64,000 nt of DNA, taken from NCBI GenBank assembly GCA_030762935.1, contig CM060899.1, forward strand, positions 59,012,501 to 59,076,500. The letters are read 5' to 3'. Shown piece after piece: positions 35,236-46,359 of the stretch. The notes under the pieces are model-generated. The model saw nothing but the letters and a program-made list of their open reading frames with translations, did not search any database and had not been told where the DNA came from. How positions within the stretch are numbered: the first letter of the stretch is position 1; each line of letters starts with the position of its first letter. The position numbers and the translations under genes are program-made. This DNA comes from Hymenopus coronatus. Its lineage: Eukaryota; Arthropoda; Insecta; Mantodea; Hymenopodidae.

Positions 35236-35411
35236 GACACGTGATCGTAGAAAGTGGCCAATCAGTACAGTGGCGCATAAAGTTCAAACCAATCTGAACT
35301 CATCATCTCTGCATTTTGATCGTTTTTTTTTTATCGCATCCACGTGCAATTGTTTTTCCAAAATTTATCGCACCCTCGTGGATTTGGTTTTTCTCTGAAC
35401 AAATGTTCGTC

Positions 35412-35449
<38 letters not shown>

Positions 35450-35698
35450 TCGATATGCAGCACATGATGGCGAAATTTCCAAAACGTTTTTGGGAAACAT
35501 CTGTCGCTGAAATAGTCGTATTAATTGGTAGAACAATATTAATATATTTTCTACCTTTACTCATTATTACACAAATTCTACATTTATCTTTAGAATCCAG
35601 CTGCTATAGCATCTCCTAATAATTCATTAGAATTAAACAAATATATTTGCAAAATGCCCTTTCTTCCTGAAAACTCAAAGCTGCAGAATACTAAAAAC

Positions 35699-35753
<55 letters not shown>

Positions 35754-35950
35754 TGGAACCAGTTCAACGAATTCTGTAAGCAACAAGGCCATGATTTATG
35801 ATATGGACATCAAGTTGCAGTGATTTCGGTGCAAATATACGTCAGACAAATGGGATTTTAGGAAAAGTATTCTTCGTGTCCATATAGGCTAATTATTGTT
35901 ATTTTATTCACGAAATAGTCTTATTAAATACAACTCAAGCTGCAATTTTC
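35236..35950 (+). repeat. tandem duplication, unit 2, expanded
   Basis: Same order as unit 1, 17 bp downstream of it, but 229 bp longer. Differences: (TAA)n at 35411-35448, an extra segment of about 145 bp after GTCGTATTAATTG (35529-35672), and (GA)n at 35701-35752. Flanking sequence is close to unit 1. Confidence 0.9.
35701..35752 (+). repeat. (GA)n microsatellite
   Basis: Some 25 GA units with one AAAG interruption, in place of GAGAG in the neighbouring unit. Confidence 0.97.
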
Positions 35951-36114
35951 TCTAAAAAATAGTTGAAGCCCTCGTTATATTACTTATGATAAACGCATAC
36001 CTCCCAAAAATATGTCAAAATTCTGTGGGAACTCAAACTTTTCTTGGGATAAATGGCTCTTCCGTACACTTAGGAATAAGGGCATACACATGTGTATTCA
36101 CTGTCCGAGGTTTT

Positions 36115-36594
36115 ACTTTTTGTTCCACTTAAAATTTCAATGTGGAGATTTGACCGAAAGTATGTTATTTAAGGCTCCCTGAATAAAACAAAAGATTTTT
36201 AGAAAAGTTTCCGTGCGCTTACAGGTGTGAGTGTATGTATGTTTATGAACAGCAAAACGCAAAAAGAAAAATCGGATGAATATCAAAATTGATATTCAAG
36301 TTCAGTATCTTCCAAGGATAAGACACGAAGATTTTTAAAAAAATCCCCCCACCACAAACTACCCTTTATTTGGAATATTGTTCAAGATTTTTTATTTTCT
36401 CAAAAATAGCTCTAAACCTATGTTTAAGATATGTTTATGACAAACGAAATGCATATATTGGATTTTCTGGGAATAGCCTCTGGATACCTCTTCATTCTGG
36501 ATGACTTTTGTATAACTGGAAAACCGTAAAAGATGTACAAACATTTACCGCACAAAACATGTAGATCTAATTAAAATACTTAATTTATGCCATA

Positions 36595-36629
<35 letters not shown>

Positions 36630-36936
36630 TAGAGTTAACCGTTTTCGAGAAATTCCGGACTACTGGTATCAATTTTAAGCTACTTAAACCTTTTTCTCAA
36701 ACGGGAAGACATCTTTCTTCTGGTTTCTCGTTTGTTTATTCCTGGCACGTAAAGAGATTTGAATTTCAATTATTTCACATAGCGACCAGTTTTTAAAGTC
36801 CGAGACTATCGCTTTAGCCTGTGCATTTTCTTATTTCTCTTCTACTTACAAGGAAACTAGTAATAAGACTAGTTCTGGTTATGTTTATTTTGATTAGCAT
36901 GATGTAGATAACAGATTAATAATGGAACATATTAGA
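36115..36936 (-). repeat. E repeat, nearly full (subgroup E-c), palindrome lost
   Basis: ACTTTTTGTTCCACTTAAAA to AACATATTAGA. The 3' palindrome has been deleted. A 31-bp T-run (36598-36628) sits where other copies have TTTTTTCGTGG. Confidence 0.85.
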
Positions 36937-36942
36937 TTTTTT

Positions 36943-37087
36943 CCCTTCTACTTACAAGGAACCAAGTAATAAAGGGAATTTCTGTTAATGTTTATATCGA
37001 TTTGCATGAAGTAGATAGAAGAGTAAGCTTTTTAATAGTAATTTGTTACAGAGATGTAGAGAAAGACATGTACATGGAGCAGGTCAG
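36943..37087 (-). repeat. E repeat, 5' tip
   Basis: CCCTTCTACTTACAAGGAAC to ATGGAGCAGGTCAGA. Same arrangement (full copy, T6, then CCCTTCTACTTAC tip) recurs at 57.1 kb. Confidence 0.85.
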
Positions 37088-37090
37088 AAT

Positions 37091-37168
37091 GTTTTTATTC
37101 GGGGCCCCTCACAGCATTTATTTCCGGCGATATCGAAATTTTTGGGTGGAATAGAATAATTCCCCTAT
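37091..37168 (+). repeat. E repeat, 3' region fragment
   Basis: TTTTTATTCGGGGCCCCTCA to GGTGGAATAGAATAATTCCC. Confidence 0.55.
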
Positions 37169-37185
37169 CTATTAATCGTTTCGTA

Positions 37186-37325
37186 ATCAGCTTACCCTCC
37201 CCGTATTTGTAGCACTGACACCCTCCCTAGGACTTACAAGCCAATGCCTAGGGGTCAGAAATCTGCTGGGTCTTCCGGTTTCCCCGCCACTCATTCCACC
37301 AGTTGCTCCATCTTCACCTTTCCTA
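37186..37325 (+). mobile_element. SINE-B-like fragment, rearranged
   Basis: Block AATGCCTAGGGGTCAGAAAT is followed by TCTTCCGGTTTCCCCGCCAC. In the 58.9 kb copy these two blocks lie in the opposite relative order/orientation, so a local inversion has occurred. Confidence 0.5.
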
Positions 37326-37424
37326 TCATAAATTTCGCTTCCATTTCATATCATCCACTTCCTCGTGTTTATGCCTCGGTACGGGCCGACCCGTCGTAAC
37401 AGGTTCTCCATTCTGTTGTGTCGT

Positions 37425-37548
37425 GCTTTCTCTACACGTACTATGCACATAGTATATAAAGAAGGTATTGTATTGCACCCAAAAATTCGATGTCGAGATT
37501 TCAACGGAAATGTATGTTTTGAGATACCCTGAGTCGAAAAACATTTAC
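37425..37548 (-). repeat. E repeat, 3' end
   Basis: CTTTCTCTACACGTACTATG to GAGATACCCTGAGTCGAAAA. Confidence 0.85.
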
Positions 37549-37584
37549 TTTTTCTACACGTACTATGTACATAGGGTATAGAGG
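37547..37584 (-). repeat. E repeat, palindromic tip only
   Basis: ACTTTTTCTACACGTACTAT and the following ACATAGGGTATAGAG; the fragment is little more than the terminal palindrome. Confidence 0.75.
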
Positions 37585-37722
37585 CTTTTTAGGGTTTTCT
37601 CCAGGTCCTCCGGAGAAAACCCGCCCAGACTTCGCTTTTTCCACCACAAATTCCACATGCGGGCGATTGGGAACGAACCCGGGTGACCTAGATGGGAAGC
37701 GAGCGGTCTAACCACGGCACGC
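37585..37722 (-). mobile_element. SINE-B, head half
   Basis: On the minus strand: CGTGGTTAGACCGCTCGC-type A-box and GGGTTCGTTCCC B-box. Contains an 11-bp perfect hairpin GGGTTTTCTCC/GGAGAAAACCC (37591-37622). Confidence 0.8.
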
Positions 37723-37738
37723 CTTCCTATCTAATTTA

Positions 37739-39009
37739 CGAGGGTCTCACACAGGTATGGCGCCACTAGACCAGTTAGACGGCAGCATCGCATAGTTTAA
37801 CTGTAGACTAGCTTGGATCCATGGTTATAAGTCAATATCTTGTTTATTTTTCGAATGGCAGCATTTTAAACAAGTCAACTTTAGAGTTTTTTCGAAAAGA
37901 TCTGGAAAAACGAGCAGTGATTAAATACTTCCATTTGAAAAACTTAACGGCTAAAGAAATCATGAGGAAATGGGCAGTGCATTGAAAGACTCTGCCCCTT
38001 CATATTCAATGATTAAAAGATGGGTTGCAGAGTTTAAAATGGGACGTACAAGCACTAGTGAATGAGCCTCGCTCTGGACGCCGTGTAGAAGTGACAACTC
38101 CAGATATCATTGAAAAAATTCATCGTTTAGTATTGAAAGACCGCAGATTAAATTGTTTGAGATAGCAGAGGCTGTAAACATATCAAAAGAACGTGCAGTT
38201 AATACTTTAAGTAATGTTTTGGGCTTTCATAAGGTCCGTGCAAGATGGGTGCCCCGTTTGTTGACACCTGATCAAAAGTTACAAAGAAAAACTGTTTCTG
38301 TTAAGAATGTGGAGCTCTACCGTATAAATCCCAGTGAATTTTTGAGACGGCTTATTACCATGGATGAAACTTGGATACATCACTACACTCCAGAATGTAA
38401 ATCACAGTCAAAATAGTAGATTGCGCCAGATGAACCAGCTCCAAAAATGCAAAGTAAAATTTTTAGCTAACAAGGTTAAGGCGAGTGTTTTCTGGGATGC
38501 ACAGGGTATTATTGTTATTGATTACTTGGAAAAGGGTAAAAGTATCACTGGTGACTACTACGCAAGCTTACTGCAACGTTTGAGTGATGAGGTGAAAAGA
38601 AAAATACTTATTTGGCAAAAAAAAAAACAAACAAAAAACAAACATCTTGATTCATCACGACAATGCTCCAGCCCATCGTCCAGTCATTGCAATGGGAAAA
38701 ATTGTGCGAATTAAGGTTCGAATTGCTTAAGCATCCACCCTATTCGCCAGATCTAGCACCCAGTGACTACCACCCGTTCCCAAACCTCAAAGTTTTTCTT
38801 GCAGGACGAAGATTTCACAGCAACGAAGAGGTAATTGATGCATTAAACAGCTATTTTTAGGGCCTTGATAAGTCGTAAATGGTTTAATTAAATTATAACA
38901 CCGATAAGACAAATGTAATTAGCCTTTCCGGAGATTATGTTGAGAAATAAAGCAAACATTTTTTTAAAATGCTGTTTTCATTGAGAGGTCCGGGATCTGT
39001 ATCTATATG
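37739..39009 (+). mobile_element. mariner element M3, degraded
   Basis: Contains the transposase relic below. The left limit is tentative (TA then CGAGGGTCTC at 37737-37748). On the right, GAGAGGTCCGGGATC (38982-38996) resembles a mariner subterminal sequence but no matching TIR pair is visible, so ends are uncertain. Confidence 0.65.
37899..38949 (+). pseudogene. mariner (D34D) transposase M3, several frameshifts
   Basis: Fragments in order: DLEKRAVIKYFHLKNLTAKE; SYSMIKRWVAEFKMGR; EPRSGRRVEVTTPDIIEKIH; EIAEAVNISKERAV; GFHKVRARWVPRLLTPDQK; RRLITMDETWIHHYTPE (first Asp); VKASVFWDAQGIIVIDYLEK; IHHDNAPAHRPVIAMGK (second Asp); KHPPYSPDLAPSDY (third Asp, 34 residues on after correcting a frameshift at about 38700); FLAGRRFHSNEEV; GDYVEK stop at 38949. 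All three catalytic Asp are legible. There are at least four frameshifts, and stops at about 38056, 38415 and 38858. Different subfamily from the 19 kb element and from M1. Confidence 0.9.
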
Positions 39010-39437
39010 ATTCATTAAGCACATATACACCAATTTTTAAATAAATAAAGAGAAGAGCTTTGCATGACCACACACACACACACACACACAAACACACAGA
39101 TGGAGATGAACGTGGCACGAAGTCGATTCTCTCCTGTCCAGAGACGAAGATAGTGGCTGTGGATGTAGGAAATGTATCATGCATTGTGACCAGTAAGTAG
39201 AACAGCACTAATTGAACCATTCCTGGCTCAGACACTGCAAATAATTCAACTGCAGTGTGTGTGCTTTGATTAACGTGCTGTACATGGTAACGGTTTCTAG
39301 TCCAGCTTTCATTCGGAATTTAGCGACCGCTGGATGGTAACGAAATGCACTTATGTTCACAAAAAAGTGAAACACGAGCGTGCTTATGTAGTCTTTTCAG
39401 ACAGTACAATGTAAAGTTGGTACTGTGTGATCAATAA
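39010..39437. other. unassigned DNA with (CA)n
   Basis: (CA)n at 39069-39098; otherwise nothing recognised. Confidence 0.45.
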
Positions 39438-39618
39438 AGCTTGGTCAACGGTCACGAAATATCCGGATTAACGTTCAGTGCACGTGATGGAGTAGGCGTA
39501 GGCTCTATAACCTGTTCCGAACGTGTTGCACTATCCAACATTGCTCACTACATTTCCTCGTTTACTTCCTTCTAGTAGATAAACCAGTGAATACTTAAAG
39601 AAAGCGTAGATTGGAATA
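39438..39618 (+). repeat. H repeat, copy 3, 5' part
   Basis: AAGCTTGGTCAACGGTCACG to AAGCGTAGATTGGAATA. Ends at an E repeat at the same point as copy 2, so these two share the insertion. Confidence 0.75.
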
Positions 39619-39857
39619 TCTGGTGTGTTCCATTAACATAAATTTCTCTACATCTCTGTAATAAATTATTGTTAGAAAGGTTATTCTTCTATCTACTTCA
39701 TGCTAATCGAGATAAACATTAGCAGAAATGCTTGCATGTATGTAGAAGGGAAATAATGGAATACACTGGGATAAAACGATTGTCAAATCTTTAAAAGGTG
39801 GTTGAAATCCGTTTCTTTGCAGTACCAGGAGTTGACAAATTCCCGTGTGTGAAACGT
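39619..39857 (+). repeat. E repeat, 5' part, inside H
   Basis: TCTGGTGTGTTCCATTAACA to AAATTCCCGTGTGTGAAACG, then a head-to-head joint with an inverted copy. Confidence 0.85.
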
Positions 39858-40443
39858 TGAGAAACCTCACCCCAAATTACCCTTAACTTGGAAAAAAATT
39901 CGAAAATTTTGATTTTCTTAAGAATGGCTCTAATGATTTTGATTAAAATACCGTACAGCAAATAAAATGTATATCTTGAATTTTCTGGGAGTAGCCTCTG
40001 AAGACCTCTTTATTCTGAATGAATTTTGCTTAGCTGGTAAATCGTAAGAGATAGGAAAAAACTTATCACACAAAAAATGCAGACCAAGTTAAAACACAAT
40101 TTATGTCATTCATATGCGTTTTCTTCATGAAATTGGTTATTTCTGAGATATTCCTTGTTATTTGTTTCAGATTCAAAATATTTAAATTTTTTGTAAAGTT
40201 TAAACTCCTGGTACTGCACAGAAACGGATTTTAACCACATGGCAACCAGCTTTTAAAGAATTTGACTGTCGTTTTAGCCTAGCGCATTCCCTTATTTGCT
40301 TTTTACTTAAAGGAAGCAAGACAATTAAGACAATTTCTGCTAGTGTTTATCTCGATTATCATAAATTAGACAGAAAAATATGTTTTTAATAATAATTTCT
40401 TACAGCGATGTAGAGAAAGTCATGTGAATGGAAAACAAGAAGA
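39858..40443 (-). repeat. E repeat, 5' two thirds
   Basis: GAGAAACCTCACCCCAAATT to AATGGAAAACAAGAAGA. With the preceding fragment it forms a fold-back of about 240-bp arms. Confidence 0.85.
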
Positions 40444-40449
40444 TTTTTT

Positions 40450-41246
40450 ACTTTTTCTATACGTACTATGTTCATAGTGTATAGAGAAGATATTGCACTC
40501 CACCCAAAAAATTCGATACGGAGATTTCACCGGAAATATATGTTTCAGGGTCACCTGTATCCAAGAAAAGCATTTTCAGAAAAAGGTCCGTGTGTCTGTG
40601 AATACAAGCTCAAAAACGAAATGTCTGTAAAATACCAAAGTTAGTATTTAAGTTTAGTATTCTCCAGGGATGCGACACGAAGATTTTGAGAAAAATTCCC
40701 CCACCCCAAACTACCCTTTACATGGAACTTTTTTTTCGAAAATATTGATTTTCTCAAAAATAGCTTTAACGATTTTGATTAAAATATCGTAGATTAAAGA
40801 TATTTACCTGACAAATAAAATGTATATTTTGAGTTTTCTGGGAATAGCCTCTGAAGACTCCTTTATTCTGGATGAATTTTATGGAATTTTGCATAACTGC
40901 TAAACCGTAAGAGATGGACAAAAACTTACAACACAAAAAAATGTAGAGCACGTTAAAATACACAATTTATGCTATATAAATTTTTTTCGTGGAGTTCGTC
41001 GTTTTTGAGACATTCCTTATTTTTGGTTTCAGCTATGAAAAATTTCATTGACATAGCAACCAGCTTTTGACTATCACTTTAACCTATGGTAGTCCCTTAT
41101 TTCGCTTCTACCTACAAGGAAGCAAGTAATAAGACTATTTCTGCTAATTTTTTTCTGATTAGCATAAAGTAAAGAGAAGTATAAGCTTTTTAACAATAAT
41201 TTGTTGCAGGCATATAGAGAAAGTCATGTGAATGGAACACATCAGA
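40450..41246 (-). repeat. E repeat, nearly full (subgroup E-a)
   Basis: ACTTTTTCTATACGTACTAT to AACACATCAGA. A small deletion lies after TTTCAGCTATGAAAAATTTC. Abuts the previous copy across T6. Confidence 0.9.
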
Positions 41247-41837
41247 TTGTTTAGGTTCTAGCGACAGTAGAAAGCCTCAAAACTGCACTTAAGAGCACCA
41301 AATTGCCTGTTCGAGCGCATCCATTTATGGACATAAATGAATATTATTCTCTCTTGGGAAAAAACAGTGTCACCCCGTTCTACATATGCGGTGCCGCAGT
41401 GCAATTGATACGACGTGCAATACCTGTCTTTAATGAATAATAATTTGGAAACAAATTATGCATTCAGCCGTGTCCGAACTATTGGTCCTTTGATAAAACA
41501 TCGACATGTTTTTCATACTATATGCGTCATGCTAAAAAGGTGACCTGTTTTAGGCTTGACAAATAGAAGCCAACGAATCTGCTTGCTAATTAAGTTGTAT
41601 TGTTTGTTTGCTAAACCATTTGAAAAGAGATATTCCGAACACAACGTATTGGCAAATCAATTTTCTGTCTTTGTGAGGCATGGAAGTTTGCTCTTCTCTG
41701 TACAGTCCTTCACAAATTGCTGTCCAATGCTCCAGATTGAAAAGGCGAACTTTTAATTAACTGGGATTATACCTTGTATCTTTGGATTCTAGAACTTCGA
41801 ATGGGAATGCGTATGACTTAAAGCTTAAAAATTTTAA
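41247..41837. other. unassigned DNA
   Basis: No feature recognised; a 66-residue ORF without motif at 41556-41756. Confidence 0.4.
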
Positions 41838-42659
41838 GTGTTACTCTCGCATGCCTTTCTCTAGTGCTCTACAAACTTCATACAAAAGATTATTCTTCTT
41901 TCCACAAAATGCTAATCGAGATAAACATAACAGAATAAATAAAGGGAACTTGAGCTATGATAAAGCGTTAATCAAATGTTTTAACAGCTATCGTCATGCG
42001 GTTGTCATTGCAAATTGCTTCTTTGCTTGGCCAGGAGTAGAACAAAAGAAAACCGGACAGAAAAGTTCAGAATGAAAACAATAACAAGGAATATCTCATA
42101 AACGATTACCTCCACAACAAAAACGTAAGGGACATAAATTGTGTGTTTTTACGAGATCTACATTTTTTGTGTGGTAAGTTTTTGTCTATCTCTTACGGTT
42201 TATAGCTAATCGAAATTCGGCAAAATGCATCCAGAATAAAGAGGTCTTCAGAGGCTATTCCCAGAAAATTTAAGATATACATTTTATTTGGGATGTGAAT
42301 AGCTTTAATATACGGGATTTTAATCAAAATGGTTAGAACAATTTTTGAGAAAAGCAAAATTTTCGTAAATTTTTCCATTAAAGGGTAGTTTGTGGTGGGG
42401 GAATTTTCTTGAAAATCTTCGTGTCTCATCCTTGGAAGCTACAAAATTTAAATACCAAGTCTGGTATTTAACGGTATTTTCGTTTTGGTCCTATGATGTC
42501 CACAGACACACAGACAGACCATTTTCTAAAAATGTTTTTTTCGGACTAAGGGGATCCCAAAACATATATTTCCAGTGAAATCTAGACATCAAAATTTTGG
42601 GTGGAATACAATACCTTCTCTATCCACTATGCACATTGTACATGCGGGCTAGAGAAAGT
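41838..42659 (+). repeat. E repeat, nearly full (subgroup E-b)
   Basis: GTGTTACTCTCGCATGCCTT to GGGCTAGAGAAAGT. The 3' tip has the variant CACATTGTACATGCGGGCTA instead of the symmetric palindrome. The CA tract is short (GACACACAGACAGACC). Confidence 0.9.
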
Positions 42660-42680
42660 AAAAATTAGGATGTGTTACTT

Positions 42681-42955
42681 TCGCATTGTCGCCCCCCGTG
42701 GAGTAGTGGTTACCATGGTAACCTAAAACCCAAGATTGCAGTTCAAACCTGGCAGACGGTGATGGATGTTTTCGGACGTAAAAATCCTTAGCATGGCTTC
42801 CTTCATGAGGGAACCAAACCGTGTAATGTTTAAAAGAACCCCATATCTTGAAAGAAGACTGTTTCTGCGCAGACTTTTCCGGTTTTTTTCGTAGTTTTCC
42901 TCACTCGCCAAGGATTGGACATTAAATACCATAATCTAAGTTCTACTTTTAGTCT
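42681..42955 (+). mobile_element. SINE-C, with tRNA-like head
   Basis: Head GTGGAGTAGTGGTTACCATG, B-box-like AGTTCAAACCT at about 42741. The body blocks AAATCCTTAGCATGGC and AAAGAACCCCATATCTTGAA are shared with 55.7 kb. Confidence 0.75.
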
Positions 42956-43088
42956 AAAACAATAGTAAACACCAAAAATAGATCTCAGTGCAAGTTTAGC
43001 TGCCATCTATCCACAGATAGTTAAAGTCAATTGAATTATGGATCATCTATTAACCTAATGATGGAAAATAGATTATTATTATTATTAA

Positions 43089-43215
43089 AAAAAAAAGCAC
43101 GTCAATCTGGGTAGCTCAAATGTTTAGTCACCCTTGTACCAAGGTGACGGATTCAAACCGTTCGCTGACTGATAGGTTGTAAGAGTGTTTAAAAGCCGCA
43201 GCTCCAAGGCAATAG
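43089..43215 (+). mobile_element. tRNA-derived SINE head, separate family
   Basis: CTGGGTAGCTCAAATGTTTA (A-box region) and GACGGATTCAAACCGTT (B-box) with 36 bp between. An A-run precedes it. Confidence 0.55.
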
Positions 43216-43289
43216 ACATATTTCTGCGGGATGAAATTTCGGTATACCGGCGGAGCTGGTTAAAGACAATATCGTTAACAATCAAAACA

Positions 43290-43535
43290 TTTTTAAAAAT
43301 TCTTTAAGGCTCACACTGTGTATTAATATCTTCCTATTTATTTTTCTGTACAGTTAACCATTACCGAGATTTTGCTTGTTAGTGGTTTCACTTTTCTGAA
43401 ATAGGATGTCGTTATTCATTTTACTTCCTTATACTCAAATAGAGAGAACCAGATTTCAAAACCATCACATAGCACCCAGCTCTTAAAATATTTGAGAATA
43501 GCTTATGTCTAGTGCACTCCCTTATTTAGCTGTAG
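43290..43535 (-). repeat. E repeat, degraded internal fragment
   Basis: Decayed match including TTTTTCTGTACAGTTAACCA, GAGATTTTGCTTGTTAGTGG and AGTGCACTCCCTTATTTAGC. Confidence 0.55.
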
Positions 43536-44868
43536 CATCATTATGAAAAAAATAAATAAAATTAAAAAAACAGCTACACTAAATTGGCACCCTAACGCCA
43601 TCTACTTGTCGCGAAACAAAATAGCATGGTACTAAATCCCAAGTCTCGAAGGGCTGGCTGAACTCTTGTCATCTAACTGCAGATCATAGAGCCCACGATG
43701 TCTGTCTAGGCGCGCCATACTCCGACGGTGAAAGAGCTCAGACTGTGGGACCTTATCGACATCTGCTTGGAGTGATATGGTATGGGAATAGACCTGAAAG
43801 GCTATTGTCCACCACAAACCACCAACGAGATATCTTGCAGAATATCCATGACGATAAGATGTTAAAGTGACATTAAAAATATATATTTAAATTAAGATTT
43901 ATCCACTTCTCGCGTAAATGCTATTTCTGCTGATATTGAAATGAAACTGTAACTAATATAAATGCGCCTTCTTGACATCTTCCTGTAACTGTGCATTATA
44001 CTGTATGTAATCATATGACCATTATGCTCAAGCGCATCTGATCAAATAAATAATACATGAAATAACACAAAACAGCGCATCTCTTTTTAAGGTGATAGAT
44101 AGGTATTCTCTATACAGGTTGTTTCAAACGACATCCAACGAAGATATCAGTCGATTAGCTTACACTTTGACTTGTCCGAAACTCGATGTCGCAACTTTCA
44201 AACTCTTTCTATTTAAAGCTTTATGTAGGTTTAAAAATCGCACGCCTTTGGGATTAGGCAGCGAAGGAACAACGGTTGTCATACGCCACGTAAACAACCG
44301 CAGAACGTGTTATACGAAACACATAATAAAACCCACGTGCTACATTTTCCATTACTAAGGTGATCTGTACCGCGCCGGCGTGTCTATCAAACCACCCCTA
44401 CACCACGCGACTGGGACCTTCGTTACCAACCGGCATCTCTCTTGTAGTGGGCAGGCACTTGCCATTTGTTATGTACGACTGCCTAATCCAATGTGATTTT
44501 ATGACAGTTTTTGGATGTGCCGAATTTAGAGCTGAAAATTATATTCACGTATCACGTACGGTAAGACCAACAAGGCCCACATCTTCGTTTGGTGTCGTTT
44601 TGAAACATTCTGTATATGTCGGTATACTCGTATATTATTTTGGAAAATTATGTCTTGATACTTAAGTGATAAAAATTAATTATAAAAGTAACTTTAAAAT
44701 AACACATTCTTTTCTTTGTTATTTGCAGGTGAGTGCAGTTTAATATGCTTCTAGATTTAGTCATACTCGTATACATAGAATGCAATTACAAAGGTAAGAG
44801 CAGCTTTAATAAGTTATCTGACTCATTTTTATTTTCTCTGCCGCTTACCTGTAGGTAGACTAATTTTT
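43536..44868. other. unassigned DNA, possibly low copy
   Basis: Two adjacent plus-strand ORFs (44092-44358, 88 residues; 44360-44665, 101 residues) are the only coding-like signal, with no recognised motifs. 44115 reads TATACAGGTTGTTTCAAACG, which could be an element end but has no partner here. Confidence 0.4.
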
Positions 44869-45262
44869 ACTTTCTCTAACACGTATATGTTCAGTTTTCT
44901 GGGAGTAGCCTCTGTAAACCGAAAATGTAGATCTCGTTAAAACACAATTCATGTCCTATAAATGTTTTTGTTGTAGAGTTTACCGTTTCCGAGATATCCC
45001 TTGTTATTGGCAAACGGGAATGAATATTTTTTTGTCTTTTGGTTTACTCCTAGCAAGCAAAATGTACGGAATTTCAATTGTTTCAGATAGCGACCGGCAT
45101 TTAAAAGATTTGATCATCGCTTTAGCCTACTGTATTCTCATATCTCCCTTCTACTTACAAAGAAGACCAATTCTTCTAATATTTGTCTTGATTATCATGA
45201 TGTAGATAAAAGAATAATCTTTTGTACGAAAATTTTGTTCACGGAACAGGTAATACATAAGA
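44869..45262 (-). repeat. E repeat, large internal deletion
   Basis: Inverted 3' tip ACTTTCTCTAACACGTATAT joins directly to TTCAGTTTTCTGGGAGTAGC, then runs to the inverted 5' tip. The palindrome, CA tract and hairpin region are gone. Confidence 0.85.
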
Positions 45263-45290
45263 ATGTTGGCTAATAATTATTATTCCTCTT

Positions 45291-46359
45291 TTAGTTTAGT
45301 TTCACGTCCTTTAACCTAGGAGTTAAATCAGACGATGGATGAATGAAATGTGTGAGCTAATGCTGAAATGAGCTCGGAGTCCATAGAGTTACGGATATTC
45401 GTGTTTTCTTACTGAAGGAAAACCCCGAAAAAAATCTGATGTGTTACATTCACAAGATTTTCTGTAGCTGCTCTACAAACTTCTTACAAGAGATTACTCT
45501 TCTTTCTACACAATGCTAATCGAGATAAACATTGGCAGAATTCTGCTATTACTTAGTTCCTTACAAGTGCAAGGAAACTAAAGGAATGCGCTATGCTTAA
45601 GGAATAGTCAAATGTTTTAAAAGCTTTCTTATGTGATCATCATTGCAAATCGCTTCTTTGCTTGGCCAGGAGTAGAACAAAAGAAAAACGGACACTGCCT
45701 GTCTGAGAAAAGTATAAATACAATTGAAACCAATAACAAAAAATATCTCAGAAACGGTTAATTCCTTGAACAAAAACATAAAGGGCATCATTGGGTATTT
45801 TGACGAGTTCTACATTTTTTGTGCAATTAGTTTTTGTCTATCTCTTACGGTTTAGTAGTAAAACAAAATTCGGAAAAGTTCATCCATAATAAGGAGGTTT
45901 TAAGAGGCTATTCCCAGAAAATCCAAGATGTATATCTTATTTGGGATGTATATGTCTTTAATATAAGGGATTTTTAATCAAAATCGTTGGAGCCATTTTT
46001 GAGAACATCAAAATTTTCGAAAATGTTGTGGTGGGCAAATTTTCTTGAAAATCTTTGTGTCACGCCCTTGGAAGACACCAAACCTAAAATTTGGTATTTA
46101 ACGGTCTTTTCATATTTGAGCTATACTGTCCACGGACACACACGGACCTTTTTCTAAAATGCGTTTTTCGGACTCAGGGGACTCCAAAATCTCGACATCG
46201 AAGTTTTGGGTGGAATACAATACCTTCTCTATCTACTGTACATTGTACATGCGGACTAGAGAAAATAAAAAGAAAAAAAAAAAACTTATCCGTTTAGCTC
46301 ACCCTAACCGACACTCGAACTAGGGACCAGCTACGCTATTAGCACACTGCAGAGGTGGG
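45291..46359 (-). mobile_element. SINE-A split by an E repeat
   Basis: The left part 45291-45434 is the SINE 3' body (CACGTCCTTTAACCTAGG to AAAACCCCGAAAAA). The right part 46267-46359 is the tRNA-like head (CTTATCCG..TCACCCTAA..ACTCGAACTAGGGACCA..GTGGGT). The E repeat lies exactly at the internal A-run of the SINE. A long A-run after the E copy (46267-46285) may be an expansion. Confidence 0.85.
45435..46266 (+). repeat. E repeat inserted in SINE-A (subgroup E-b)
   Basis: TCTGATGTGTTACATTCACA to GGACTAGAGAAAAT. Variant 3' core TGTACATTGTACATGCGGAC. Intact over its length with small indels. Confidence 0.92.
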
